Shown here: positions 27,465 through 35,683 of the stretch, piece after piece
How the letters are laid out: each line of letters opens with the position of its first letter
How positions within the stretch are numbered: the stretch's first letter is position 1
Assembly: GCA_030425925.1 (NCBI GenBank)
Contig: JAUHZO010000003.1
Span: forward strand, 1 to 64,000
Direction of reading: 5' to 3'
DNA length: 64,000 nucleotides
Source: Alphaproteobacteria bacterium
GTDB lineage: Bacteria; Pseudomonadota; Alphaproteobacteria; Rhodobacterales; Rhodobacteraceae
Translations under genes and position numbers: made by a program
The notes under the pieces: model-generated
Databases searched by the model: none
What the model was told of the DNA's origin: nothing
The model's input: only the letters and a program-made list of their open reading frames with translations

Positions 27465-28387
27465 TGGACCTGAGCAGCATCAACCCCGTCCTTCTGATCG
27501 CCTCGATCATGATCAGCGCGACGCCGATCCTCTTTGCCGCCATCGGCGAGATGGTGGTGGAGAAATCCGGCGTGCTGAACCTCGGGGTCGAGGGGATGAT
27601 GATCACCGGGGCCGTGGTGGGCTTTGCCATCGCGATCAACACCGGCTCGCCGGGCCTCGGCTTTGCCGCGGCGGCGGTGGCGGGCGCGGTGCTGTCGCTC
27701 GCTTTCGGTTTCTTGACGCAATACCTGCTGTCGAACCAGGTCGCCACAGGGCTGGGGCTGACGCTGGTGGGGCTGGGGTTGTCCTCGCTGATCGGCAAAC
27801 CCTACGAGGGCATGAAGACCGCGACCCTGCCCAAGCTGGACCTTGGTCCGCTGTCGGACCTGCCGGTGGTGGGGCGGATGCTGTTTTCCCATGACATCAT
27901 GGTCTATCTCAGCCTTTTGCTGGTGGCCGCGGTCTGGGCGTTTCTGAAGTTCACCCGCGCCGGGCTGATCCTGCGCGCGGTGGGTGAAAGCCATGACAGC
28001 GCCCATGCGCTTGGCTACAAGGTTGTGCGCATCCGGCTGATGGCGATCCTGTTTGGCGGGGCCTGCGCCGGGCTTGGCGGAGCCTATCTGAGCCTTGTGC
28101 GCGTGCCGCAATGGACCGAGGGCATGACCGCGGGTGCGGGCTGGATCGCGCTGGCGATCGTGGTCTTTGCCTCCTGGAGGGCGGGGCGTGTGGCGCTGGG
28201 CGCCTATCTTTTCGGCGGTGTGACGGTGCTGCAGCTGAACCTGCAGGCGGCCGGGGCGGCGGTGCCGGTGGCGCTCTTGTCGGCCTCGCCGTATCTGATC
28301 ACGATCCTCGTGCTTGTCATCATTTCGGCCCGTGGCCAGCACGGCGCGCCTGCAGCACTGGGCCGCCCGTTCCACGCCACAAGTTGA
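27464..28387 (+). CDS. BMP-family ABC importer, inner-membrane permease 2
   Basis: A 307-aa polytopic permease, the partner of the preceding gene product: ISATPILFAAIGEMVVEKSGVLNLGVEGMM (about 16-45) is the diagnostic N-terminal motif, followed by GAGWIALAIVVFASWRAGRVALGAYLFGG near the C-terminus. About eight or nine hydrophobic segments are evident. Translationally coupled to permease 1 through TGATG and followed 35 bases later by the binding protein. Confidence 0.88.
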   Translation: MDLSSINPVLLIASIMISATPILFAAIGEMVVEKSGVLNLGVEGMMITGAVVGFAIAINTGSPGLGFAAAAVAGAVLSLAFGFLTQYLLSNQVATGLGLTLVGLGLSSLIGKPYEGMKTATLPKLDLGPLSDLPVVGRMLFSHDIMVYLSLLLVAAVWAFLKFTRAGLILRAVGESHDSAHALGYKVVRIRLMAILFGGACAGLGGAYLSLVRVPQWTEGMTAGAGWIALAIVVFASWRAGRVALGAYLFGGVTVLQLNLQAAGAAVPVALLSASPYLITILVLVIISARGQHGAPAALGRPFHATS

Positions 28388-28421
28388 CCAGAAAACCGCA
28401 ACCACTCACAGGGAGTAAACC

Positions 28422-29495
28422 ATGCACAGAAGAACCCTCCTCACCTCCGTCGTTGCCCTGACGCTGGGCCTTGGCTCGGCCGCGGCCGCGCAGGACGTGA
28501 CCGCCGGCTTCATCTATGTCGGGCCGATCGGCGATGGCGGCTGGACGTATGAGCACAACAAGGGCCGTCTGGCTGTCGAAGCGCATTTCGGCGACAAGGT
28601 GAAGACGATCTATCAGGAAAGCGTGCCCGAAGGGGCCGATGCCGAACGGGCGATCACGCAGATGGCACTGTCTGGCGCAGACATCATCTTTACCACTTCC
28701 TTTGGCTACATGGACCCGACCATCGCCGTGGCCGAGAAATTCCCGAACGTGAAGTTCGAGCACGCCACCGGTTACAAGCGCGCTGACAACGTTTCGATCT
28801 ATTCCGCCCGCTTCTATGAAGGCCGCGCGATCCAGGGGCATATCGCGGGCAAGATGACCGAGACCAACAAGATCGGCTACATCGCCTCCTTCCCGATCCC
28901 CGAGGTCATTCGCGGCATCAACTCGGCCTATATCCACGCCAAGAAGGTGAACCCGGATGTCGAATTCTCGATCATCTGGGCCTACACGTGGTTCGATCCG
29001 GCGAAAGAGGCGGACGCCGCCAAGGCGCTGATCGACCAGGGCGCGGACGTCGTGCTGCAGCACACCGACTCCACCGCGCCGCAGGCCGCGGCACAGGAAG
29101 CGGGCGGCGTGATCACCTTTGGGCAGGCGTCGGACATGGGCGAATACGCGCCTCTGCCGCGCGTCTCCTCGATCATCGACGACTGGGCCCCCTATTACAT
29201 CGCCCGCGTGCAGGCGGTGATGGACGGCACATGGGAATCGACCGACACCTGGGACGGCATCGGGCCGGGCATGGTGGGCATTGGCGAGATCACCGACGCC
29301 GTGCCTGCCGACGTCAAGGCCGAGGCGCTGGCGCTGAAAGAGGCGATCGCGTCGGGTGAATACCATCCGTTCACCGGGCCCTTGAACAAGGCGGACGGGT
29401 CGGTCTGGCTGGCCGAGGGCGAAACCGCCTCGGACGGGGATCTGCTGGGCATGAACTTCTACGTCGAAGGCCTGACCGCAGAAATCCCGAATTAA
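28422..29495 (+). CDS. BMP-family ABC importer, periplasmic substrate-binding protein
   Basis: A 357-aa PnrA/Med-like (basic membrane protein) binding protein. Residues 1-22 are a signal peptide ending in AAAAQD, without a lipobox cysteine, so the protein is probably soluble in the periplasm. Typical segments: TAGFIYVGPIGDGGWTYEHNKG, ADIIFTTSFGYMDPTIAVAEKFP and KIGYIASFPIPEVIRGINS, with an aromatic IWAYTWFDPAKEADAAKALI. Relatives bind nucleosides or purines. With two xdh subunits and XdhC upstream, the whole 9-kb operon reads as purine or nucleoside import and oxidation. A GGGAG ribosome site precedes the ATG. Confidence 0.88.
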   Translation: MHRRTLLTSVVALTLGLGSAAAAQDVTAGFIYVGPIGDGGWTYEHNKGRLAVEAHFGDKVKTIYQESVPEGADAERAITQMALSGADIIFTTSFGYMDPTIAVAEKFPNVKFEHATGYKRADNVSIYSARFYEGRAIQGHIAGKMTETNKIGYIASFPIPEVIRGINSAYIHAKKVNPDVEFSIIWAYTWFDPAKEADAAKALIDQGADVVLQHTDSTAPQAAAQEAGGVITFGQASDMGEYAPLPRVSSIIDDWAPYYIARVQAVMDGTWESTDTWDGIGPGMVGIGEITDAVPADVKAEALALKEAIASGEYHPFTGPLNKADGSVWLAEGETASDGDLLGMNFYVEGLTAEIPN

Positions 29496-29521
29496 CTGCA
29501 AAAGCGAAGGCTTTTGCAGTT
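29494..29521. terminator. 12-bp hairpin at the end of the xdh-transporter operon
   Basis: AACTGCAAAAGC and GCTTTTGCAGTT around GAAG; the stem begins inside the stop codon. No separate T-run follows, but the stem itself is A/T rich at its centre. Probably part of transcription termination or 3'-end protection. Confidence 0.5.
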
Positions 29522-29532
29522 GGTGGGCAAGG

Positions 29533-29555
29533 TCACATCCGCCCCGCGGATGTGA
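29533..29555. terminator. Second hairpin in the convergent gap
   Basis: TCACATCCGC and GCGGATGTGA around CCC, 11 bases after the previous hairpin. It lies between the importer and the convergent RTX gene and lacks a T-run in either direction. Confidence 0.4.
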
Positions 29556-29619
29556 CAGCCCACACCCCTCCATGCCGGGTGCAAAACTCGCAAAAAAGCG
29601 ACGGCGCGCGCGAGATCTG

Positions 29620-31167
29620 TCAGGCGATTTCCACCACGGCCTCGACGGCGGCGATGTCGGTCACCCCGTTCAGCGTCAGCCGGGTCGGGCCGATCTCGAA
29701 CACCAGATTGCCGTTCTGCACCGAAGCCGCGCCCATGATCTGCGCCTCTGTCCATTGACCAAAGACCGTTGCGTCGAACCGCAGCACATCCTCGGCCGTG
29801 TCGAAATCGGTGATCTCGTCCTGGCCCGAGCGGAAGACGAACACATCCATCCCGGCACCGCCGGTCATCGTGTCCATGCCCTGTCCGCCCACCAGCGTGT
29901 CATTGCCCGTGCCGCCATCCAGCAGATCGTGCAGGTTGCCGCCGCCCAGAAGGTCGTCGCCGTCCCAGCCATACAGGCTGTCCGACCCGGACTGACCCAG
30001 CAGCGTGTCCGCCCCCTGGCGACCGATCAATTCGTCATTGCCAAGCCCGCCGAACAGCAGGTCGTTGCCGGTATACCCGTTGAGCCGGTCCGCGCCATTG
30101 TTGCCATACAGCGTGTCGTTGCCCTCGCCGCCGTTGAGCGTGTCAAAGCCGTCATGGCCCCACATCAGGTCGTTCCCCGCCCCGCCGATCATGCCGTCAA
30201 AGCCGATCAGGCCATACATGGAGTCTGCCCCGTTTCCGCCTTCCATCCAGTCATTGCCGCCATTGCCGTGCAGAATGTCATCGCCGACCCCGCCTTCCAG
30301 CGTGTCCGCGCCGGGGCCGCCTTCCAGCGTGTCGTCCGAACCGTTGCCCCGCAGCGTGTCAAGGCCGCGCCCGCCCTGCAGTAGATCGTTTCCGGTACCG
30401 CCCTCGATCAGGTCATTTCCGATGTGCTGCGAACTTGTGTCCCCCCGCAACGTGTCGTTGCCCGGACCGCCTTGCAGCGTGTCATTGCCGTCCTCGCCGG
30501 CGATCACGTCGTCTCCGTCCTCGCCGTCAAGAAAGTCGTTCCCGGGACCGCCCTGCAGGTCGTCATTCCCTTCTTCCCCCCAGAGATAATCGTTGCCAGT
30601 TCCCCCCAGCAGCGTGTCGTTGCCGGTTCCGCCATAAAGAAAATCGTCCCGTCCCCGGCCATCCAGCAGGTCGTTGCCATCGTTTCCGCGAAGCTCTTCC
30701 GGGAAATAGTACTGGTTCGAATGGCTGTTGCCGATGATGACATCGTCATAGCTGATCGTCGCGCCGGGGATCCCGGCATAATCGACGGGAAAGTCGAAAC
30801 TGCCGCGGGGCAGCGACAGAAGCCCGTCCATGTCGATGCGCGCATCGTCGGGGTCGATTGCGGGACCTGTCAGCTGGATCAGCACATAGGAATCCGCCGT
30901 TCCGAAATACGACGACCGTCTGATCAGCATCATCCCGACCTCGCCATCCGGCAATGTGAGGGTGAAGTAGCTTTGAGAGAAAGTGGTGTCGTCGTTTTGG
31001 CTCGGCACATAGGAAACCAGGAAAGAGTCGGCACCATTGTCCGGGATCCAGGGACCTTCGGGCCGCGAAAAGACAGAGGTGCCGCTGCCGGCATACTGGA
31101 TGGGAGAGGAGGGTTGATCCCAGGCCGCGTGTACAAAGCGGAAAGTCGGGGCGGTAACAGTGGGCAT
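29620..31167 (-). CDS. Large RTX calcium-binding secreted protein
   Basis: A 515-aa very acidic protein. Residues 1-165 form a unique beta-rich domain starting MPTVTAPTFRFVHAAWDQPSSPIQY, without signal peptide. From about 168 to 450 there are about 29 RTX nonapeptides (GGTGNDTLLG, GGPGNDTLRG and similar), interrupted once by a DTSSQHI insert. The C-terminal region (GGAGMDVFVFRSGQDEITDFDTAEDVLRFD, then TRLTLNGVTDIAAVEAVVEIA) is the usual type I secretion module. It is built like the shorter protein at 6646-7602 but has a different N-terminal domain. Role unknown: an adhesin, S-layer-like or enzyme-less RTX protein are all possible. Confidence 0.82.
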   Translation of the reverse strand: MPTVTAPTFRFVHAAWDQPSSPIQYAGSGTSVFSRPEGPWIPDNGADSFLVSYVPSQNDDTTFSQSYFTLTLPDGEVGMMLIRRSSYFGTADSYVLIQLTGPAIDPDDARIDMDGLLSLPRGSFDFPVDYAGIPGATISYDDVIIGNSHSNQYYFPEELRGNDGNDLLDGRGRDDFLYGGTGNDTLLGGTGNDYLWGEEGNDDLQGGPGNDFLDGEDGDDVIAGEDGNDTLQGGPGNDTLRGDTSSQHIGNDLIEGGTGNDLLQGGRGLDTLRGNGSDDTLEGGPGADTLEGGVGDDILHGNGGNDWMEGGNGADSMYGLIGFDGMIGGAGNDLMWGHDGFDTLNGGEGNDTLYGNNGADRLNGYTGNDLLFGGLGNDELIGRQGADTLLGQSGSDSLYGWDGDDLLGGGNLHDLLDGGTGNDTLVGGQGMDTMTGGAGMDVFVFRSGQDEITDFDTAEDVLRFDATVFGQWTEAQIMGAASVQNGNLVFEIGPTRLTLNGVTDIAAVEAVVEIA

Positions 31168-31236
31168 GAAAAAACCTTGTTGCTGAAAGCTGCTTTGAGT
31201 GTCAGTCTATCAGCACCGCGCCGCGGGCCGCATACA

Positions 31237-31950
31237 TCATCTGGTGTAAAGGGCGGTGATTTTTCGCGGCGCTTTCGGAATTTCTCCGATCACGTTGCAG
31301 CCCATGGTCACGCGAAGCGCGGTCACGAGGTCCTGCGCGGTTTCGGCGCTCAGGTACAGCCCGCCGGTGATATCGGCCAGGCAGCTGGCATTTGACATCG
31401 CCTGTTTGCTGGTTGCCGCGCCCTGACCGCTGCCCACCTTGAAGCCGATCACATGCACCGTCAGCCCGCGCCCCCGGCTGGCCAGCCGCGCGGCCAGTTC
31501 GCAGGGCGCACCGCCGCAGGTTTCATCGCCGTCGGTGACCAGCACCACGGTGCCCGGCGTGCGGCGGTATTGCAGCACTTCGGCGGCGATCTGCACCGCT
31601 TCGGTCAGCGGTGTGCCGCCCACCGGGCGGAGCCCCTCGACCTCGCCGATCACCCGCGGCGCGGCCCCCCATTGCGGCCCGAACCGGACCGAGATGTTTT
31701 CGCACACGCGGTTGCCGCCGGGGCCATAGACCACGAGGCCCACGCGGCGCGATGCCGCGATCTCGGGCATGACGTGGCGCACCGCCTGGCGCGCCTGGGC
31801 AATCCGCGGCACGCCCTGGGTGGTAAAGCCCATTTCGGACATCGACCCGGACCCGTCAAAGACGATCATCGCGTCTTCGGTACAGCTTTCCCCGGCCCCC
31901 AGCGCCAGGGGCATGCCCATGCAGATCAGCGCAAGCAGAGCGGTTCGCAT
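31237..31950 (-). CDS. Secreted VWA-domain protein
   Basis: A 237-aa exported protein. The first approximately 19 residues are a signal peptide (MRTALLALICMGMPLALG). The VWA domain begins with AMIVFDGSGSMSEMG, giving an intact MIDAS DxSxS (Asp32, Ser34, Ser36), continues with RVGLVVYGPGG, PVGGTPLTEAV (MIDAS threonine) and VVLVTDGDETCGG (MIDAS aspartate). Cysteines Cys23, Cys58-region and CGGAPC suggest disulfides in the periplasm. Relatives in Rhodobacterales are single-domain VWA proteins of unknown partner. It lies 69 bases from the RTX gene on the same strand. Confidence 0.8.
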   Translation of the reverse strand: MRTALLALICMGMPLALGAGESCTEDAMIVFDGSGSMSEMGFTTQGVPRIAQARQAVRHVMPEIAASRRVGLVVYGPGGNRVCENISVRFGPQWGAAPRVIGEVEGLRPVGGTPLTEAVQIAAEVLQYRRTPGTVVLVTDGDETCGGAPCELAARLASRGRGLTVHVIGFKVGSGQGAATSKQAMSNASCLADITGGLYLSAETAQDLVTALRVTMGCNVIGEIPKAPRKITALYTR

Positions 31951-32004
31951 CCCGTCTCTCCCTTCCCGGTCAACTGTGCCGGGAGGACGGGCGCGAGTCC
32001 AGCG

Positions 32005-32682
32005 TCAAGGCCGCCAGTCGATCACGTCCCCGGGTGGCGCGCGGTGGGTGCGGAAAGCATTGGCAGGATGCTCCGGATCGGGCCGCCCGAACGCAATCCC
32101 GCACAGCAGGTCGCGATCCTCGGCAATGTCAAAGCGCTGGCGCACGAACGGCGCAAAACCGGCGACCGAGGCCATGGCGACAGACCCGATGCCCCGCGCC
32201 GTCAACGCCAGCAGAACGGCCGTCACATAGGCCCCGCAATCCAGAACGCCGTAAGACCCCAGCGCCTTGGGCGTGGTGATCAGCGCCATGTGCGGTGCCC
32301 CGAAAAAGCGGTAATTCTCGCGCATCTGCGCCGCGCTGGCGGCGCGGTCGCCCCTTTCCACGCCCACGGCATCGTAAAGCTGCCAGCCACAGGCGCGCCG
32401 CCGGTCCCGATAGACACCGTCATACGAGGCCGGAAACGGGATGTCCGAGGCATGCGGCGCGGTGCGGCTGTGCTCGAACAACGCCTCGGCAAAGCGGGCC
32501 GTCTCGTCCGCGCCGCACAGGATCACCTGCCAGGGCTGCGAATTGCACCACGAGGCCACGTGCTGCGCATCCGCAAACGCGCCCTCGATCTCGTCCCGCG
32601 GCAGCGGATCGGGCAGGAAGCCGCGGCAGGACCAGCGTGCCTGCAGCAGGCGGCGCAGCATGTCGCTGTCGGTTCCGGTCAC
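32005..32682 (-). CDS. Nitroreductase family flavoprotein
   Basis: A 225-aa FMN enzyme of the NfnB/Oxd fold: RRLLQARWSCRGFLPDPLPRDEIEGAF (about 9-36) with the FMN-phosphate arginine region, ASWCNSQPWQVILCGADET (about 44-62, the AQxTPSxxNxQPW-type loop), and the C-terminal PFVRQRFDIAEDRDLLCGIAFGRPD. The GTG at 32682 overlaps the upstream stop (GTGA); the ATG eight codons later is an alternative start. Coupled to the CoA-transferase gene. It could supply reduced flavin or reduce a quinone or nitro compound; the specific substrate cannot be told. Confidence 0.82.
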   Translation of the reverse strand: MTGTDSDMLRRLLQARWSCRGFLPDPLPRDEIEGAFADAQHVASWCNSQPWQVILCGADETARFAEALFEHSRTAPHASDIPFPASYDGVYRDRRRACGWQLYDAVGVERGDRAASAAQMRENYRFFGAPHMALITTPKALGSYGVLDCGAYVTAVLLALTARGIGSVAMASVAGFAPFVRQRFDIAEDRDLLCGIAFGRPDPEHPANAFRTHRAPPGDVIDWRP

Positions 32683-33758
32683 AATAGCCCCCTTTCTGAA
32701 AGGTCCTGAAGAATGGCAGCGCGGTCACCATCGCGCGCGGGCGGCGGGCCGGGCCTGCGCCGTGCGCCGTCAAACCGCGGGGCCGGGGCCGGGGCCCCGT
32801 CCTGCCAGATGCCGCGCGCGGCGATATGCGGATCCCGCTCGGCCTCGGCCGGGCTGAGCACCGGGGCCACGCAGGCATCGGAGCCGTCGAACAGCGCCGA
32901 CCAATGCGCGCGCGACCGGCTGGCAAACAGCGCCTCCAGCCGGGCGCACTGCTCCGGCCACTGCGCCGGGTCGAATTGCTGCGCCATCTGCGCATCATCC
33001 GACAGGCCAAGGATCTCCAGGAACCGGGCATAGAATTTCGGCTCCAGGCATTGCACCGCGATGTCGCGGCCGCAGGCGCAGCGATAGCAGCGCGACCAGT
33101 GCGGGCCGTCCAGCAGGCTTTGCCCCCGCCCCGTGCGCGAAAACTGCGCCCCCATCGAGACCAAGAGCGCCATCATGTGGCTTGCCCCGTCGACGATGGC
33201 GGCATCCACCACGGTGCCCCGTCCGGTGGCGCGCGCGTTCAGCACACCGGCCAGCAGCCCCACCGCCAGGTACAGCGCCCCGCCGCCGATATCACCCAGG
33301 AGCGTGGGCGGCACGCCGGGCACGGCACCGGGCAGACCGCCCTGGAACAGCACGCCGGACAGTCCGAGGTAGTTCAGATCGTGCCCCGCCTGCGCCGCGC
33401 GCGGGCCATCCTGCCCCCAGCCGGTCATGCGCCCGTAGACCAGCCGCGGATTGATCCGGTGCGCGTGGTCGGGGCCAAAGCCCAGGCGCTCCATCACCCC
33501 CGGCCGCATGCCTTCGGTCAGCGCGTCGCTGCCCGCGATCAGGGCTTCGGCGATGCACCTGTCGGCCTCGGCCTTCAGATCCAGCGCGATGGACCGCTTG
33601 CCGCGGTCCAGCAACGAGGCCGCGGCCTTGGCCGGATTGTCCGGCGCGCCGGGACGGTGGATCACCGTGACCTCGGCCCCCAGATCGGCCAGCAGCATGC
33701 CGGCAAAGGGAGCCGGGCCCAGCGCCTCGAATTCGACGATACGGATCCCGTGCAGCAT
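32679..33758 (-). CDS. CaiB/BaiF family (class III) CoA-transferase
   Basis: A 359-aa protein of the alpha-methylacyl-CoA racemase/formyl-CoA transferase family. N-terminus LHGIRIVEFEALGPAPFAGMLLADLGAEVTVIHRP is the CoA-binding Rossmann part; KRSIALDLKAEAD, then GRMTGWGQDGPRAAQAGHDLNYLGLSG (about 125-151) contains the catalytic aspartate region, and SHMMALLVSMGAQ follows. The sequence is closer to the racemase (AMACR) side. The start at 33758 matches the family better than one six codons upstream. Its stop overlaps the nitroreductase start. Confidence 0.82.
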   Translation of the reverse strand: MLHGIRIVEFEALGPAPFAGMLLADLGAEVTVIHRPGAPDNPAKAAASLLDRGKRSIALDLKAEADRCIAEALIAGSDALTEGMRPGVMERLGFGPDHAHRINPRLVYGRMTGWGQDGPRAAQAGHDLNYLGLSGVLFQGGLPGAVPGVPPTLLGDIGGGALYLAVGLLAGVLNARATGRGTVVDAAIVDGASHMMALLVSMGAQFSRTGRGQSLLDGPHWSRCYRCACGRDIAVQCLEPKFYARFLEILGLSDDAQMAQQFDPAQWPEQCARLEALFASRSRAHWSALFDGSDACVAPVLSPAEAERDPHIAARGIWQDGAPAPAPRFDGARRRPGPPPARDGDRAAILQDLSERGLL

Positions 33759-33833
33759 GTGTCCTCCTGCCCGCACCAGAGCCGAGACGGCGGGAAAAGA
33801 AAAGGGGCCACGCGCCCCGGCCTGCCACCCCTG

Positions 33834-35438
33834 TCAGAACAGCGCCAGCGCGTCCTCGGGGGCCTCGGCCTCGCCCAGCGGGCGGAACCGGGCCGGGCCG
33901 CCTTCGGTCTCGCCCCGCAGCGCCAGAAGGACCGCGCGGTGATCGGCCTTGTGACGCACGATGGCCGCGTTGCGCGCGGCGCTCTGGCGCAGGAAGTCCT
34001 TCCACGGCTTTTCCGGCACCGCCTGTGCACGGTTCAGCCGGTCGGCACCATACCCGTTCCGGTAGACCTGCTTGCCCAGCAGCACCGCCGTGAAGGTGGG
34101 ATAGTCGAACAGATGCGCCGACGGAATGTCCAGCCGGTTGGGCAACTGGTACTGCCAGAGGTCCAGCAGATGCGCCAGCCGGTCCGAAATCTTCAGCTGC
34201 GTGCGGGCATCGATCCAGTAGGGATCGTCGCTGCGGTTGTTCAGGCGGTAATGCAGGCAGATGAAATCCCGCACCTCGTCATACATCCCGTCGGCCACGC
34301 GGTTATAGGCGGCGCGGGTCGATTCCTCGAAATCCAGGCTGGGAAAGTATTCCAGCAGCCAGCGCAGACCCATGTCGATCATGTGGATCGCGGTGGATTC
34401 CAGAGGCTCGATAAAGCCGCCCGACAGGCCCAGCGCGACACAGTTCTTGACCCAGGCCCGGCGCGACCGGCCGATGCGCATGGGGATCACGCGGGGCTCT
34501 GCCCCGTCGGGGGCAGTGTCGCCCAGATGCGCCATGTATTCGTCGCGCGCCTGGTCGTCGCTGCGATGCGCGCTGGAAAACACATAGCCCGTGCCGATCC
34601 GGTGAAACAACGGCACCGACCAGCTCCACCCCGCGCCCAGCGCCGTGGACGAGGTGGCCGCGGGCAGGCGCGCGGGGTCGGGATGCGGGATCTGCAGCGC
34701 CATGGCGCGATCGTTGCCCAGGTAGTCGGCATAGCTTTCGAACGGCTCGCCCAGCGCGTCGCGGATGATCAATCCGCGAAAGCCGGTGCAGTCGATCACC
34801 AGCTCGACCGGATGCCGTCCGGTCTCGCGCAGCGACAGCGCGGCGACATGGCCGCGCGCGTCCAGTTCCACCGCGTCGACATCGTCCAGCACATGGGTCA
34901 CACCGCGGGCGCGCCCGATCTCGGCCAGCATCGCGGCAAAGCCCCCGGCATCGAGATGGTAGGCATAGCCCACCTTGGGCATCGGATCGTTCTTGCCATC
35001 GAACGAGATCGGGCACTTGTATGCCTCCAGCAGGTCCATCAGGGGCGAGAACGACTGGATATAGTCGCGCTTGCCCGCGCCATGGGCCTGAAAGAACTGC
35101 CCGACCTCCAGCCCGTCCAGCCGCGGCGGCGAGGCAAACGGGTTCATGTAGGCGATGGGACGCCCCTTGTGATCCACGTTCCAGCCACGAAACATCACGC
35201 CCATCTTGAACGAGGCGTTGCAGCGCTGAAAGAAGCTTCGGTCGTCGATGCCCAGTTCACGCAGCGTTGCCGGCATGTGCGGCACCGTCGCCTCGCCCAC
35301 ACCGACGGTGGGCACGTTGGGCGACTCGACCAGCGTGACAGAGATCCTGGCGGCGCATTTCGTCCGCAGGAACACCGCCGCCAGCCAGCCTGCGGTGCCG
35401 CCGCCGACGATTGTGATGGATGTGACCGGCCTGGCCAT
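33834..35438 (-). CDS. Flavin-dependent tryptophan-halogenase family protein
   Basis: A 534-aa FAD-dependent halogenase homologue. The FAD-binding motif IVGGGTAGWLAA is at 10-21; the catalytic lysine lies in NASFKMG (Lys78, equal to Lys79 of PrnA); WSWSVP at 271-276 is the family WxWxIP box with Val for Ile; and GGFIEPLESTAI at 341-351 holds the glutamate (Glu347) that helps the chlorination site. All catalytic positions are therefore kept. Members use reduced FAD, chloride or bromide and oxygen to halogenate indoles or other aromatics. No flavin reductase is adjacent apart from the nitroreductase two genes downstream, and no biosynthetic cluster is visible. Confidence 0.85.
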   Translation of the reverse strand: MARPVTSITIVGGGTAGWLAAVFLRTKCAARISVTLVESPNVPTVGVGEATVPHMPATLRELGIDDRSFFQRCNASFKMGVMFRGWNVDHKGRPIAYMNPFASPPRLDGLEVGQFFQAHGAGKRDYIQSFSPLMDLLEAYKCPISFDGKNDPMPKVGYAYHLDAGGFAAMLAEIGRARGVTHVLDDVDAVELDARGHVAALSLRETGRHPVELVIDCTGFRGLIIRDALGEPFESYADYLGNDRAMALQIPHPDPARLPAATSSTALGAGWSWSVPLFHRIGTGYVFSSAHRSDDQARDEYMAHLGDTAPDGAEPRVIPMRIGRSRRAWVKNCVALGLSGGFIEPLESTAIHMIDMGLRWLLEYFPSLDFEESTRAAYNRVADGMYDEVRDFICLHYRLNNRSDDPYWIDARTQLKISDRLAHLLDLWQYQLPNRLDIPSAHLFDYPTFTAVLLGKQVYRNGYGADRLNRAQAVPEKPWKDFLRQSAARNAAIVRHKADHRAVLLALRGETEGGPARFRPLGEAEAPEDALALF

Positions 35439-35549
35439 GGCGGGCTCCTGGCTTGCCTCTGGGTAGCCCCAGTCAACACCACCGGCCCCCGTCCCGTCCA
35501 GCCCCGGAGGCGCAGGCTGGGGGCGGGCGGTTCCTTAGGGGAGGCCAGG

Positions 35550-35626
35550 TGGCGATCCCGGCAGGATTCGAACCTGCAACCTGCCCCTTAGGAGGGGGCT
35601 GCTCTATCCAGTTGAGCCACGGGACC
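35550..35626 (-). tRNA. tRNA-Arg (anticodon CCT)
   Basis: Read leftward: acceptor GGTCCCG pairing with CGGGATC (one G-T pair), D-arm GCTCAACTGGATAGAGC, anticodon arm GCCCC-CTCCTAA-GGGGC with CCT at 35592-35590, T-arm GCAGGTTCGAATCCTGC, discriminator G and encoded CCA. It decodes AGG, a rare codon in such GC-rich genomes. No mobile-element sequence is seen at its 3' end. Confidence 0.93.
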
Positions 35627-35683
35627 GCTGGGGGGTGTTCTAGACCGGTCGGGCCGGATTGTCATGACCTGAAACGCAGCGCC

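Noticed and set aside
29880-30720. Dense periodic DNA repeats resembling a CRISPR or satellite array
   Set aside because: The period is 27 bases (nine codons) and follows the RTX nonapeptides; there are no unique spacers or exact repeats.
35540-35640. Possible integration site at the tRNA-Arg 3' end
   Set aside because: No integrase gene and no repeat of the tRNA 3' end is visible in the window.
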